NCBI GenBank assembly: GCA_903837285.1
Contig: CAILUD010000191.1
Coordinates: forward strand, 1-60,643
Direction: 5' to 3'
Source of the DNA: an uncultured Bacteroidota bacterium
Lineage (GTDB): Bacteria; Bacteroidota; Bacteroidia; Bacteroidales; GWA2-32-17
Length of the DNA stretch: 60,643 nt
The position numbers and the translations under genes are program-made. Position 1 is the stretch's first letter. Each line of letters begins with the position of its first letter. Of the stretch, positions 1-10,338 are shown piece by piece. The notes beneath the pieces were generated by a model that had not been told where the DNA came from, did no database searches, and saw only the letters and a list, made by a program, of their open reading frames with translations.

Positions 1-126
1 ATTTGCATAAAATTCTAATAATTCAATAGGCAGTGGATTTAAACCACCGGTTTTATTTGCAAGTGAAAATTTACTAAATGAATTAAAACTTCCCGAAGTA
101 ACCTCTTTATCATATTGCTTATAAAA
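1..126 (-). pseudogene. 3' tail fragment of a T9SS-type surface protein gene (runs off left edge)
   Basis: On the minus strand 42 codons are open from 126 to the window edge, with an in-frame TAG at 127-129 and no start codon. The translation contains SFSKFSLANK and then LPIELLEFYAN. This linker directly precedes the C-terminal region of many T9SS cargo proteins, and the intact neighbour has the equivalent LPIELLEFNAIKN. A full gene would have hundreds of codons before this point. The 220 bases upstream (127-348) are AT-rich and stop-laden in the frames I read, so the 5' part seems to be missing. I read it as a gene remnant. A sequencing error causing a false stop is less likely because nothing coding is visible upstream. 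The part beyond base 1 cannot be seen. Confidence 0.5.
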
Positions 127-220
127 CTATTCTAAAATAGTTAAAATACTTAATTGGTTTAGGTAAAAATACGCATATTTTAAATTCTTATTTTATTTTT
201 TTGATTAACAATGTTTAGAA

Positions 221-276
221 ATATATCAACACAATAAAACTATTTATTATTAGATAGTTTTATTGTGTTGATATAT
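221..276. repeat. Perfect 22-bp inverted repeat (hairpin)
   Basis: Bases 221-242 and 255-276 are exact reverse complements separated by 12 bases. The stem is AT-rich and begins ATATATCAACACAATAAAAC. It lies between the stop of the minus-strand surface protein (349) and the truncated gene tail (126). It may act as a bidirectional terminator, but there is no clean U-tract right after the stem. A small mobile-element footprint is the alternative. Confidence 0.7.
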
Positions 277-348
277 TAGTAGTTAAATGAAAATATGTTA
301 AATGCTCAGCTAAACCGATATAACAAATTATAAAAGTATTTTCGTCTA

Positions 349-3300
349 TTACTTAATTATAAGATACTTATTAAATGTTTGATTTAACGAAGTTCCGATA
401 ATCAAATAAGTGCCTGCAGGTAATCTGTTTTCAACATCTACTGCAATAATAGAGTTTCCAGTGAAATCTGTCATAATAACTTTCGAATATAATTCTTGCC
501 CTAAAAGATTACGAACAACAACTAAAACTTCAGTTTCTGGTTCGAATTGATTAATTCTTATATTAGTATTTTCATTCTGTGAAATCGGGTTTGGGAAAAT
601 ATCAAATGAAAGTTTATTAGAATTCTGAGTAAACTCAACGGCAACTAATTTACTATATGTGAATTTTCCATCAAAGTCTGTTTGTTTTAATCTGTAATAT
701 GAAATTCCTTTGTAAGGATTTTCATCGACAGTAGAATAGTTTATTTTACTAGAGCTATTTCCTGCTCCTTTAATGATAGTTAAAGTTTCGAATTCTAAAC
801 CGTTTGAAGATTTTTCAATGGTAAAATAATCATTATTTATTTCGGCAGATGTAACCCAATTAATATCAATTACTGAATTATTTTTAATTGCATTAAATTC
901 TAATAATTCTATTGGGAGCGAAACCACTGAACCTTTAAATAGAATAAAATCGCTGAAACCTATAACTCCAGAAATTTTTGCAGTTTTGTTAACTGTATTA
1001 ACAATTGTTCCGTATGGTGCATAATCATTTACTATAGGAGAACTAACTAACGGGAAAATATATGGATTTTTAGCAATCCGCATTGCAGTAACATCATCAA
1101 CAGAACCTGTTATTGCAGCATCGTAATTTAAATTTAGATCATAAGTGAAATTATTAATATCTCCACCTGTAGGATTAATGGTCCATACACAGTTTGAATA
1201 CTGATTGCCTACAAGTCCAGCATATGGTGTTCCAAATCCATCATTCAAATCGGGATTCTTTCCTGTGTAATTAAGTAATTGAATTGAAGTAGGAAAATCT
1301 GATCCATGCCATGTTATATCAGCAATTGTTCTATTTGCAAAACTAAAAATTGTATTGTTTCCATCACCAATTGTTCCTGTCATATTACAAGCAAGAGGTG
1401 TTGAAGTAGGGGTAAATTCATCGGCACCAATTTCTGTTGACCCAGTGTTTATATCAATACTGCGTGTATCTCCATCAATATCGCTAGCGAGTGTCATTTG
1501 AGTTCCTTTGCCATGAACAAACCATGCTTCGGGCTGATTAGTTTGAATATGGAGATTTCCATTTGCAATATCTGTAAATAAATTATCCGCTATAATATTT
1601 GAATGATCGGATGGTAACCCATTTGAAACTGAAGAAATGCTAGAAACATCGCCCGTGGTATTTGTTCTCCAAGTTAATATTGAACAGTCTGTAACATTCC
1701 ATAAACCAATTGTGCTAGCAATAGTACTTACATAGAAATTGTAATTTGTTGCGGTTGCTCCCCAGCCAACTGTTGGAGTGTTTCCTTGATTTCCTATTGC
1801 ATAATGTTTTCCTGTTCCACCATTACGTCTATTTGCAAAAATATTATTTTTAAAAGCAACGGTTATATTTCCAAATGAACCAACGGTATTATTATTTCCT
1901 CTTAGTATTCCAAATGAAGGTAAAGCACCTGCTGCAGCCGAACCATTAATGGAAATAGAATTATAATAAACGGATGCAGTATAAATATTTGTATTTGAAT
2001 TTAACCAGATTCCATTAAATTCGGTATTAGTTGTAGTGCCTGTACCTAAAGAAATCATATTAGTTCTAATTTCTACAACTGAATTCACTGCTGGATTTAC
2101 AATTACAATACCGTTTGCAGTAGGTGGTGCTGTGGCAAGAACTTTAGTTGAAGCATTTGTTAAATTGTAAATAACGTTTTTATTAATAATTGGACTAGTA
2201 ACATTTGCGACACAAATTCCAGAAACATTTGTTGTAACATTACCTACATTAGTTAGTGAAAGATTATAAATAGAGTTCTCGGTAATAAATGAGCTTCCGG
2301 TTGATGCACCACTATGATAAATTCCAATTAAACCCATATCGCTTATACTAACTTTAGTACTAGCAGAAGATAAATTGTAAATAATGTTTTTTGAAATGTT
2401 CCCGGATCCTGTACTTGCATGCCAAATTCCAAAAAATGTATTACCCGTATTTGCAACATTACATGTAATATTTGCAATATTATTATTCCAGATACTAACT
2501 GAAGAAACAGAATTATTTTTTATTGCAGCACTTACAGTATTTCCTGCTAATAGAATGCTATTTGCTGTGGTTGTATTTCCAATGGTATTTCCTATTACAG
2601 TTCCTACATTACTCGGGCCTGATAAAATTTCTATACCTGTAAAAGCTGAAGATGCATGTGATAAATTTATATTTTGAATTGTGTTATTTTGTATCGAAAC
2701 AGGCAGCCCTATACCAGAAGTTATTAAAATACCTTTGAATGCAGAAGTAGTATTGTTCGAATTAACCCATGGGCTAGCACCTCCGCAATTAGTAGTTTGT
2801 CCGCCAATAAAATTTCCAGATATTAGATGATTTACGCCAGATCCTATTTTAATAGCAGTCTGAACACTACTAGGAGTTTGAGTGTTATAAAAATGATTTC
2901 CAGAAATTATACTATTATCTCCCATTAAAGTTAATAATAATCCATTCCCTGTCCAGTTGTATATTTGATTATCTAGTATATTAATATTAGTGTTATTTGC
3001 CGAATTTGAGTATATCCCATTTGCAGGTGAACCAACGGTACCTGCTATTGAATTTTTTAATTGATTACCAATTATTGTATCGTTATTATTTGTTCCAGTA
3101 TTTCCTATCACAATTACACCAGATGTTGCAGATGACGAATTAGATTCTATAATGCTGTTTGCTATTTTGCAATCATTAGATGAATTTGTAAGCTGAATTA
3201 CTGCTCCAGTTTGTGCTGCAGCTCTGGTATTTCTGAAAATTAAATAATAATTAATGCCATCAATTTTAAAACGGTCTGCACCATTAATATTTATCATTGG

Positions 3301-6300
3301 TGGTGTTGCGCCACCTCCTCCAACAGTACCTGTAAAAGTTCTATTTGTAGTTGCGTCTGGAATAACATTTATTGTATATCCACTACCATTTATCTCAGCC
3401 CATTGGTTTAATGAAATTGCACCATCTTCAGTAATGTCTGAAGTAGTTTTTAAAACTACATTTCCCTTTAAACCAGCTTTGTTAACAGCATTAAAGAATC
3501 CATTTGCATTATTTTGGGTAAGCGAAGTAAAAGTTTTTCCGGTACCTAATTCATAAATTCCGGATAAAAATGCTGGAGCAGCTACACAAAAATAATTTAA
3601 TGAGTTTAATGTTGTAGGAGTAGTCACTGTATTTCCGGCTTGTGATGCCCATACATCTGTATATAATCCATTAATTGTAGCACAGTTTCCAATATGTAAA
3701 TTTGTTGTTGGTGCACTTTCGGTAACTCTTACACCTGTTGTAGTTAATGTGCCAGCAGTAATATTTGCGTACCAATGTCTATTTGTTACGAGTTCGTACG
3801 GTGCTGCAATACTACCTCCACAATCACTATCAAATGCTTCAACCTTTAAAGTAATAGGAGCTGCTGCTGTTAATGTTATAAGTTCAAAAAGATTATATAC
3901 TGATTTGCCAACCGGGAAAAGGAACGGGCCTGCGCCAGTTGCAACAGTTCGAATCATTGGACCATTTATATATGTGGAAGTAGAGCCTGCAGTAACAGTA
4001 ACACTAGCGGCGGTATTTCCTAAAACTGTTAACATATTTGTGTTTGTAGTATTTAATATACCAGATGTCATATTTAGTGTTTGACAAGAAATTGGGCTGT
4101 TTAATGTTACACCAGTATTATTATTAATTTCTAACAATAGATTTGTTGCATTGGTCACATTTCCAGTAGTCGCAGTGTATGCTTGAGGTACAGTACCTTC
4201 GAATCGTATTGAACTATTTGCTGCATTTGCATTTAATATTCCATTGTTTGTAAGAAAACCCCATGGTCTTAAATTTTTTCCATTAATTCTGAATGTACCA
4301 GCAATAATATTTAAATTTTCTAAATAACAATCTGCACTGATAATTGAAACATTTCTGTTTGCGCCTGCAGGATTGTTAACAACAACGTCTCCGATTCTAA
4401 ATGAGTTATTTGGAATATCCATTGAGAAGCCTGTAGAAGTGGCATTCCCGACTGTTGATGAAACACCATTTCCAAACCTAATTGTTGAACCACTAAATGT
4501 TTTTGAAGTAGAACTAGCTATCCTGAATTCTGTTGTATTATTAGCATTAGGATCAATTAAGGTTAATGTACCTCCAGTAAAATTCACAAAAGTATTACTC
4601 TCAAATAAGCATGAATATGCTGCTGCTAGATTGTTTGCAGCTTGAGGGTCGATATTTAAAGCGCCGGCAGACATTAGAAAAAATGAAGTAGGGGCACTAG
4701 TATTGCTAAACAGAACATTGCCATACATGTTTACAGTTGCATTAGGGCCATTTAATTCTAATGTTCCATTTACATTCATAGAGTTATTTCCAGAACCATA
4801 TCCAAAAACTCCAGCAGTTACTTTAAGGATGCCATTAATTGTTGGACTTCCAGCACCAGATGCGGTTCCTGTTCCAACACATTGTACGGAAGAGGAATTG
4901 TCATTTAACCAAAGCCTTCCATTTGCAGAGCAAATAGTCTGATTTCCAAAATAAGGAGTAATTGAAGTTGCTGAAGTTAACTTAAATGTGCCAATTGTTA
5001 TATTTAATCTATTGCCAAAAGGGGCAGCTGAAGCAGTTGGCGAATTTAATGTAATAACTCTTGTTACCTCAAGAATACTCTCAATAGAATTTCCTTTATT
5101 TATTGTAATAGAATAAAAATCACATATAGATCCGGTGCCACTAATTAGTCCATCTACAATTCCTCTAAACTCTATATCTGCATAACTATTGGTACCTGCA
5201 CCACCAGTGCAATCTAAATCAAAAATTCCATTTACAGTTAAATTTCCATTTGCATATGCTCTGTTTCCTAAAATAATTTTACGACTTCCACCTGTTGCTC
5301 CTATAGTAACATCAAAAGTACCATTTGTAGAAACAGTAATATCTCCGTCTAATGTTAATTGTGCATTTGTAACACCTCCAATAAATCTTAATATTCCACT
5401 TGAGCCCTCACCAACTTGAATGTTATTACAAACGGCTCCATTTATATCAATAATTACTGAAGCTCCATCTTTAATTATAACATTATCGTTTAAAGTTGGT
5501 AAAACACCACCTTGCCATGTTGCTGGGGCACTCCATTGGCCTCCAGTAACTGTTGAGTAAATTAAACCAGCAGGTAAGGTAGAACAAGTACCCTCTAATG
5601 GAGTACTACATGCACCTTCATTTACTGCAAAAATTCTCCATAAATAAGTTCTGTCTGGTAAGCCATTTATTGGTCCAAAAGAAGTAGCATTTGCGGGAGC
5701 AGTTCCAGCGATGTCATAAGATAATCCTCCATCATCAGATCTGTATATAATAAACTGTGTTTCGTTATTTGCATTATCAACCCAATTAAGAGTCATAGTA
5801 GTTTGTGTAATTCCAGAATAAGTTAAATTTGTTGGTGCATCTGGAGCTACCTGTGGTGTGAAAGTGTATATTCTGCGGGCACCATCAGTAGACGAAGAAA
5901 GTCCGTTTATTTCTCCGGCAGCAGTTACTAAAGCTGGCAAAATACAATATGAAGGAACTGTATTTAAAACACTTGAATTTGCAAATGTTCCATTTTTTGC
6001 AAGAATTTTATCTAAAGTATTTCCATGTCCAATTCCAATACCTCCAAAATCTTCTTGTGGAGAACGGTGAATTGCAACATACATATATCCATAAACATAT
6101 TCTATTTTTCCTGTTGTTTCATATAATCTAATTTGGAAAGTTGAGTTTCCTGCTCCAGTTCCAGCATTAGGATAAGGTATTTGAAGGTTTAACCATTCAA
6201 TAACTAAAACTCTGTTTGGCGCAGTACCAGTAACTTTATAGTGAACTTTACCATTACTTCCCGTTCTCATATCGCATGAAAAAGCTACTATTCTTGGTTC

Positions 6301-6666
6301 ATTAATAGTTGACCATGAACCAGGAGTTCCATCAAGCCATTCTCTATCTGTTCCAGGTACACGTTGGATTGCACTTAATGAAGTTCCTAATCTTATTACA
6401 CCATCTTCTGTAACAACAAAAGTAGTATATGGAAGCGACATAAAATAAAATGTAAATCCTAAATCATTTACATTTGAAAAAATACCTTGACCTAATCCAT
6501 CAATATTTGAAGCAATTAGTTGAGTTGTGCCAGAACTCATATCTGTTAAAGAAGCGTCAACCGCCGTAGAAAAAGTATAGTTTGTTGTACTTTGAGACAA
6601 ACTATTTAATGCAATACCTAAAATAATGATAATTAAATAGTAAGTGTTTTTTATTTTCATATGCAA
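349..6666 (-). CDS. Giant secreted beta-helix surface protein, T9SS type A sorting domain
   Basis: A 2105-residue exported protein. The N-terminus has a signal peptide (MKIKNTYYLIIIILGIALNS...LSQ). Residues about 30-270 form a beta-sandwich-like domain. A fibronectin type III-like domain follows at about 275-365 (PDAPTNLTYSGITQTTMTLN). Next come long stretches of Asn/Gly/Thr-rich right-handed beta-helix repeats such as NGIYSNSANNTNINILDNQI. Near the end are the LPIELLEF linker and a type A sorting domain (FDIFPNPISQNENTNI ... GTYLIIG). T9SS cargo of this type is exported across the outer membrane and usually attached to the cell surface. An adhesin or matrix role is inference; no enzymatic domain is evident. 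It is preceded and followed by non-coding gaps, so it is probably monocistronic. Start ATG at 6666 or the second Met two codons later. Confidence 0.88.
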   Translation of the reverse strand: MHMKIKNTYYLIIIILGIALNSLSQSTTNYTFSTAVDASLTDMSSGTTQLIASNIDGLGQGIFSNVNDLGFTFYFMSLPYTTFVVTEDGVIRLGTSLSAIQRVPGTDREWLDGTPGSWSTINEPRIVAFSCDMRTGSNGKVHYKVTGTAPNRVLVIEWLNLQIPYPNAGTGAGNSTFQIRLYETTGKIEYVYGYMYVAIHRSPQEDFGGIGIGHGNTLDKILAKNGTFANSSVLNTVPSYCILPALVTAAGEINGLSSSTDGARRIYTFTPQVAPDAPTNLTYSGITQTTMTLNWVDNANNETQFIIYRSDDGGLSYDIAGTAPANATSFGPINGLPDRTYLWRIFAVNEGACSTPLEGTCSTLPAGLIYSTVTGGQWSAPATWQGGVLPTLNDNVIIKDGASVIIDINGAVCNNIQVGEGSSGILRFIGGVTNAQLTLDGDITVSTNGTFDVTIGATGGSRKIILGNRAYANGNLTVNGIFDLDCTGGAGTNSYADIEFRGIVDGLISGTGSICDFYSITINKGNSIESILEVTRVITLNSPTASAAPFGNRLNITIGTFKLTSATSITPYFGNQTICSANGRLWLNDNSSSVQCVGTGTASGAGSPTINGILKVTAGVFGYGSGNNSMNVNGTLELNGPNATVNMYGNVLFSNTSAPTSFFLMSAGALNIDPQAANNLAAAYSCLFESNTFVNFTGGTLTLIDPNANNTTEFRIASSTSKTFSGSTIRFGNGVSSTVGNATSTGFSMDIPNNSFRIGDVVVNNPAGANRNVSIISADCYLENLNIIAGTFRINGKNLRPWGFLTNNGILNANAANSSIRFEGTVPQAYTATTGNVTNATNLLLEINNNTGVTLNSPISCQTLNMTSGILNTTNTNMLTVLGNTAASVTVTAGSTSTYINGPMIRTVATGAGPFLFPVGKSVYNLFELITLTAAAPITLKVEAFDSDCGGSIAAPYELVTNRHWYANITAGTLTTTGVRVTESAPTTNLHIGNCATINGLYTDVWASQAGNTVTTPTTLNSLNYFCVAAPAFLSGIYELGTGKTFTSLTQNNANGFFNAVNKAGLKGNVVLKTTSDITEDGAISLNQWAEINGSGYTINVIPDATTNRTFTGTVGGGGATPPMININGADRFKIDGINYYLIFRNTRAAAQTGAVIQLTNSSNDCKIANSIIESNSSSATSGVIVIGNTGTNNNDTIIGNQLKNSIAGTVGSPANGIYSNSANNTNINILDNQIYNWTGNGLLLTLMGDNSIISGNHFYNTQTPSSVQTAIKIGSGVNHLISGNFIGGQTTNCGGASPWVNSNNTTSAFKGILITSGIGLPVSIQNNTIQNINLSHASSAFTGIEILSGPSNVGTVIGNTIGNTTTANSILLAGNTVSAAIKNNSVSSVSIWNNNIANITCNVANTGNTFFGIWHASTGSGNISKNIIYNLSSASTKVSISDMGLIGIYHSGASTGSSFITENSIYNLSLTNVGNVTTNVSGICVANVTSPIINKNVIYNLTNASTKVLATAPPTANGIVIVNPAVNSVVEIRTNMISLGTGTTTNTEFNGIWLNSNTNIYTASVYYNSISINGSAAAGALPSFGILRGNNNTVGSFGNITVAFKNNIFANRRNGGTGKHYAIGNQGNTPTVGWGATATNYNFYVSTIASTIGLWNVTDCSILTWRTNTTGDVSSISSVSNGLPSDHSNIIADNLFTDIANGNLHIQTNQPEAWFVHGKGTQMTLASDIDGDTRSIDINTGSTEIGADEFTPTSTPLACNMTGTIGDGNNTIFSFANRTIADITWHGSDFPTSIQLLNYTGKNPDLNDGFGTPYAGLVGNQYSNCVWTINPTGGDINNFTYDLNLNYDAAITGSVDDVTAMRIAKNPYIFPLVSSPIVNDYAPYGTIVNTVNKTAKISGVIGFSDFILFKGSVVSLPIELLEFNAIKNNSVIDINWVTSAEINNDYFTIEKSSNGLEFETLTIIKGAGNSSSKINYSTVDENPYKGISYYRLKQTDFDGKFTYSKLVAVEFTQNSNKLSFDIFPNPISQNENTNIRINQFEPETEVLVVVRNLLGQELYSKVIMTDFTGNSIIAVDVENRLPAGTYLIIGTSLNQTFNKYLIIK

Positions 6667-6789
6667 AAATTTTACAATTAATAAAGCAGGTATTTATACC
6701 TATACCTTTTACGTAAAACCACGCAAAAGTTACAACAATAAATTAATTGTCTGACTTTGTTTTTTGACGAATAATTAAAATTTATACAT

Positions 6790-6823
6790 AAAAAAACTAT
6801 CAGTAAATACTGATAGTTTTTTT
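6790..6823 (-). terminator. Intrinsic terminator downstream of rocD
   Basis: Arms 6790-6805 and 6808-6823 are perfectly complementary (core ACTATCAGTA / TACTGATAGT) around a 2-base centre. On the minus strand the stem is followed by a run of T. It lies about 90 bases after the rocD stop. The A/T-symmetrical flanks could also let it work for rightward transcription. Confidence 0.8.
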
Positions 6824-6911
6824 ATTAAATATAAAACATTGAAATACTGTACTCTACAATTTATTATTTTTTATAAAAAAATCATTAAATTTTCGTCAAA
6901 TTGTTAATAAT

Positions 6912-8144
6912 TTATTCGAATTGTAGTATAGATTTTTTAATTATTTCAACTGCTTCTAAAATTTGTGCTTCGTTAATTACAAGAGGTGGAGCAAAACGAA
7001 TAATATGCTGGTGAGTTGGTTTTGCTAGTAATCCATTGTCTTTCATTGCTACACATACATCCCATGCTTCTTTTCCGTTTTTAGGTTTAATGATAATTGC
7101 ATTTAATAATCCTTTTCCACGGATTAATTCAATCATATCACTTTTAATTTTTCCTAATTCGTCACGGAAAAGTTTACCCATTTTTTCTGCATTTTCAGCA
7201 AGTTTTTCATCTCTTACAACTTCTAAAGAAGCAACTGCTACAGCGCATGCAAGTGGATTTCCACCAAATGTTGATCCATGTTCACCTGGTTTAATTGTCA
7301 ACATAATATCATTATTTGCTAAAACAGCAGATACAGGCATAAAACCACCTGATAGAGCTTTTCCTAAAATTAAAATATCTGGATGTACATTTTCGTGATC
7401 GCAAGCTAAAAGTTTTCCGGTTCTTGCAATACCTGTTTGTACTTCGTCAGCAATAAATAATACATTTTTAGCTTTACAAAGTTTAAATGCTTCAGATAAA
7501 TATCCACTATCTGGAACAAATACACCAGCTTCGCCCTGTATAGGTTCAACTAAGAAACCTGCAACATTTGGATCTTGTAATGCATTTTCTAACGCTTTTA
7601 AATCGTTATAAGGTATAGTTACAAAACCTGGAGTAAAAGGACCAAAACCACTATATGAATCAGGATCTGTAGAGAATGAAATAATTGTTGTAGTTCTTCC
7701 ATGGAAGTTACCTTCGCAAACTATAATTTTAGCTTGATCTTTTGCAATACCTTTTACATCATAACCCCATCGACGACATAATTTAAGTGCTGTTTCATCA
7801 GCTTCTGCGCCTGAGTTCATTGGAAGAACTTTTTCGTAACCAAAGAAATCAGTTACAAATTTTTCGTAAACACCTAGTTTGTCATTAAAAAATGCTCGAG
7901 AAGTTAATGTAAGTGTTGATGCTTGATCAACCATTGCTTTTAAAATTTTTGGGTGACAATGTCCTTGGTTTACTGCAGAATATGCTGATAGGAAATCATA
8001 GTAGCGTTTACCTTCAACGTCCCACATAAAAACTCCTTCACCTTTCGCTAAAACTACTGGAAGTGGATGATAATTATGTGCTCCAAAATGTTCTTCTAAT
8101 TCCATGAAATCATGTGATGTCATTTTTGCTGATGTTTCAACCAT
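6912..8144 (-). CDS. rocD: Ornithine aminotransferase
   Basis: Ornithine--oxo-acid transaminase, a class III PLP aminotransferase that converts ornithine and 2-oxoglutarate to glutamate-5-semialdehyde and glutamate (arginine/ornithine catabolism linked to proline). The 410 residues match the usual length. The PLP-binding lysine is K262 in [14 protein letters not shown]. The cofactor Asp is D233 in IADEVQTG, and the substrate-side motif [13 protein letters not shown] is at about 55-67. The protein is cytosolic. The gene stands alone with its own terminator, with no proline or arginine genes beside it. The start ATG at 8144 is followed by a short N-terminal extension ([10 protein letters not shown]) before the conserved core, so the internal Met8 is an alternative start. 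Confidence 0.95.
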   Translation of the reverse strand: MVETSAKMTSHDFMELEEHFGAHNYHPLPVVLAKGEGVFMWDVEGKRYYDFLSAYSAVNQGHCHPKILKAMVDQASTLTLTSRAFFNDKLGVYEKFVTDFFGYEKVLPMNSGAEADETALKLCRRWGYDVKGIAKDQAKIIVCEGNFHGRTTTIISFSTDPDSYSGFGPFTPGFVTIPYNDLKALENALQDPNVAGFLVEPIQGEAGVFVPDSGYLSEAFKLCKAKNVLFIADEVQTGIARTGKLLACDHENVHPDILILGKALSGGFMPVSAVLANNDIMLTIKPGEHGSTFGGNPLACAVAVASLEVVRDEKLAENAEKMGKLFRDELGKIKSDMIELIRGKGLLNAIIIKPKNGKEAWDVCVAMKDNGLLAKPTHQHIIRFAPPLVINEAQILEAVEIIKKSILQFE

Positions 8145-8295
8145 AATGTATAAATTTTAATGTGTTTTTATTTTTGCAAATTTGGAAATAACTTTTTGAT
8201 TTTTCTTAATCGTCTAAAAAATAAATATATGTTTAATAAAAGAATTGTCTAAAGTTTGAAGTGCCTAAAGTGTATAAAGTTTAAAACGGAATTAA

Positions 8296-10338
8296 CTAGT
8301 TTTTTAAAAGTTTTATTAATGCAATTTCAGCTGCAATAAACAACATAGCCAATAATATAAAATATTTCCAGAGTGGATTTCCTTGTTCGTTTTGTTTTAA
8401 TTGAGCAGATATTGTTTCATTATTATTGCCAATAAATAATTCGGTTTTTATTCCTTTTCCTTCAAATATCTTTTGTATTTCTTCTGGTGAGTAATAATCA
8501 GCTAATGATTCTTTTCTGTTATAATTAAATGATAATGATGTTACAGAATTTCCTTTAAAAAAAATGTCATATAATCCATCGTTTATTAGCTGGTTACCTG
8601 GAAGTAAAGTTATTTCTGAATTTCCTTTAATTTGTGATGGTATAAATGATTCGCCTGTTTTATGATTCTTTAGTTCAATAATGTCTTCAGTTTCTGTACC
8701 AGTATTTTGAATATTTACTGACACGTCAGGTGAAATAACATAACATATTTCAGGAGTTATTTTACTTAAAGTACTAATTCTGTAAAAAATGGGAACGAAT
8801 AAAGGATGAACGGTGAAATTAGTTGATTTTTCATCAAATGGAAATGCAAAAGCATAAATTTTCCCTTTATTTTGTTCTGTAGATAAAAGCAAAGGATTTC
8901 CATTTCGCGAAAGTAACAATTCATCAAACCTGTTTTTTCCTGATGCTTTTAATATTAATGTTTTATTTATTGAAGGTAATTGTGGATTGTCTTCAATTTT
9001 TTGAAATACATTTTTGAAAAATGGTGATTTGTCATTAATTGTTGTAATCTGACTTTTTGTAGAATCGGAAAGGCCAACATTAATTCCGAATGAATTCAAA
9101 AATATTTTGTAGTTTTCTTTATTTGTATTTTGAGGAATAAAAACTATGCTTCCGCCTTTTTCTGAAAAAGTATTTAATTCTTGTTGTAAACCCGAACTGA
9201 TATTTGTTAACCCATTTAAAATAATTACCTGATTTGAAGAGAATGTTTGAAAATTTATATTTTTATCTGACATTTCTGCAAAAGTAAAAAGCGAATCTTG
9301 TTCAAATAAATTGTTAAAGTAATTGGTTTTGTTATTTCCATTTATAACTAATATTTTAATTTTATCTGTAACATCATAATTAAAATAAAATGTGTTGTCG
9401 TATGTTATGGGATAGTCTGTCAGCTCAATTTTACCGCGAATAGTTCCTTTGTTGATATTTGAATATGCTAAAGTTATATTTTGTGAAGTATTAGCCTCAA
9501 TAGAAAAACTGCTCATTGTTTTTACCGAATCGTTAACATAAAGTTTAACCGGGATATTTTGATATGATTCAGCTGAGTGATTTACAATTTTAACCTGAAG
9601 TTTTTCCTGTTGATTTATATTATGTTCCGGATACTCGAACCAGCAAGAATCTATAGAAAGATTTTTAGCAGGAAGTGAAACTGAAGGAAAAAGCATTACA
9701 GATAATGTAGAATCTGAAGTTACATTTTCTAAATCAATATAATGTTTTTGAAAATCACTTACCAGACAAATACGAACTGGATTATATTCATTGTTTGTTT
9801 TAGAAATTTCTTTAGTTCTTAACATTATATCCGATAATTTTATTGTGCGTGGCGAGGAGCGAACTGCTGAAATATAATCGGTTAATTGGTCGCTGTTTAA
9901 ACTATGCTGATGTTTTGGCTCAAGATCATTTGTTATTAATGCAAAATTTGTTGAGGTTGGATAAGTAGATATTATTTCAAGTGCTTTGTTTTTTGCTTCT
10001 TCTAAAAGATTACCATTAGTTCCATCTGCATTCATCGAAAATGAATTATCGATGTAAATTGCAATGGTTTCGGCTTTTTCTTTTGCTATTTGGTTTTTAG
10101 CAGGTATAAATGGTTGAGAGAATGCAAAAACCAAACAAATAATAGTGAGTATTCTTGCTAATAGAACTAGTAAATGTTTTAATCTATTTCTTGAACGTGT
10201 TTCTTTTGCAACATTAAACAGAAATTGCAAACTGCTAAAATAAACTGTTTTGTATCTTCTAAAATGAAAAAAATGAATGATAATAGGAATAGCAATAAGT
10301 CCAAGAGAAAATAAAAAAGTGGGGTAAAGAAAATTCAT
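8296..10338 (-). CDS. BatA-domain / VWA membrane protein
   Basis: A 680-residue membrane protein. Residues 1-80 form the aerotolerance-regulator N-terminal (BatA) domain with two membrane segments (LYPTFLFSLGLIAIPIII and LVLLARILTIICLVFAF) around an RRYKTVYFSSL motif. A von Willebrand factor A-like domain follows at about 85-210 with a MIDAS-type D-x-S-x-S (IDNSFSMN). A long periplasmic-type region comes next, then a C-terminal membrane helix (YFILLAMLFIAAEIALI). Relatives are common in Bacteroidota and often sit near MoxR ATPases, but no moxR gene is present here. The exact function is unknown. The start codon abuts the stop of the upstream DUF4831 gene with zero spacing, so the two are probably co-transcribed. 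Confidence 0.85.
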   Translation of the reverse strand: MNFLYPTFLFSLGLIAIPIIIHFFHFRRYKTVYFSSLQFLFNVAKETRSRNRLKHLLVLLARILTIICLVFAFSQPFIPAKNQIAKEKAETIAIYIDNSFSMNADGTNGNLLEEAKNKALEIISTYPTSTNFALITNDLEPKHQHSLNSDQLTDYISAVRSSPRTIKLSDIMLRTKEISKTNNEYNPVRICLVSDFQKHYIDLENVTSDSTLSVMLFPSVSLPAKNLSIDSCWFEYPEHNINQQEKLQVKIVNHSAESYQNIPVKLYVNDSVKTMSSFSIEANTSQNITLAYSNINKGTIRGKIELTDYPITYDNTFYFNYDVTDKIKILVINGNNKTNYFNNLFEQDSLFTFAEMSDKNINFQTFSSNQVIILNGLTNISSGLQQELNTFSEKGGSIVFIPQNTNKENYKIFLNSFGINVGLSDSTKSQITTINDKSPFFKNVFQKIEDNPQLPSINKTLILKASGKNRFDELLLSRNGNPLLLSTEQNKGKIYAFAFPFDEKSTNFTVHPLFVPIFYRISTLSKITPEICYVISPDVSVNIQNTGTETEDIIELKNHKTGESFIPSQIKGNSEITLLPGNQLINDGLYDIFFKGNSVTSLSFNYNRKESLADYYSPEEIQKIFEGKGIKTELFIGNNNETISAQLKQNEQGNPLWKYFILLAMLFIAAEIALIKLLKN

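Noticed and set aside
2384-6131. Several plus-strand open frames of 60-111 codons inside the 2105-aa gene
   Set aside because: They are antisense shadows of a repetitive coding sequence with no signal, family match or spacing of their own.
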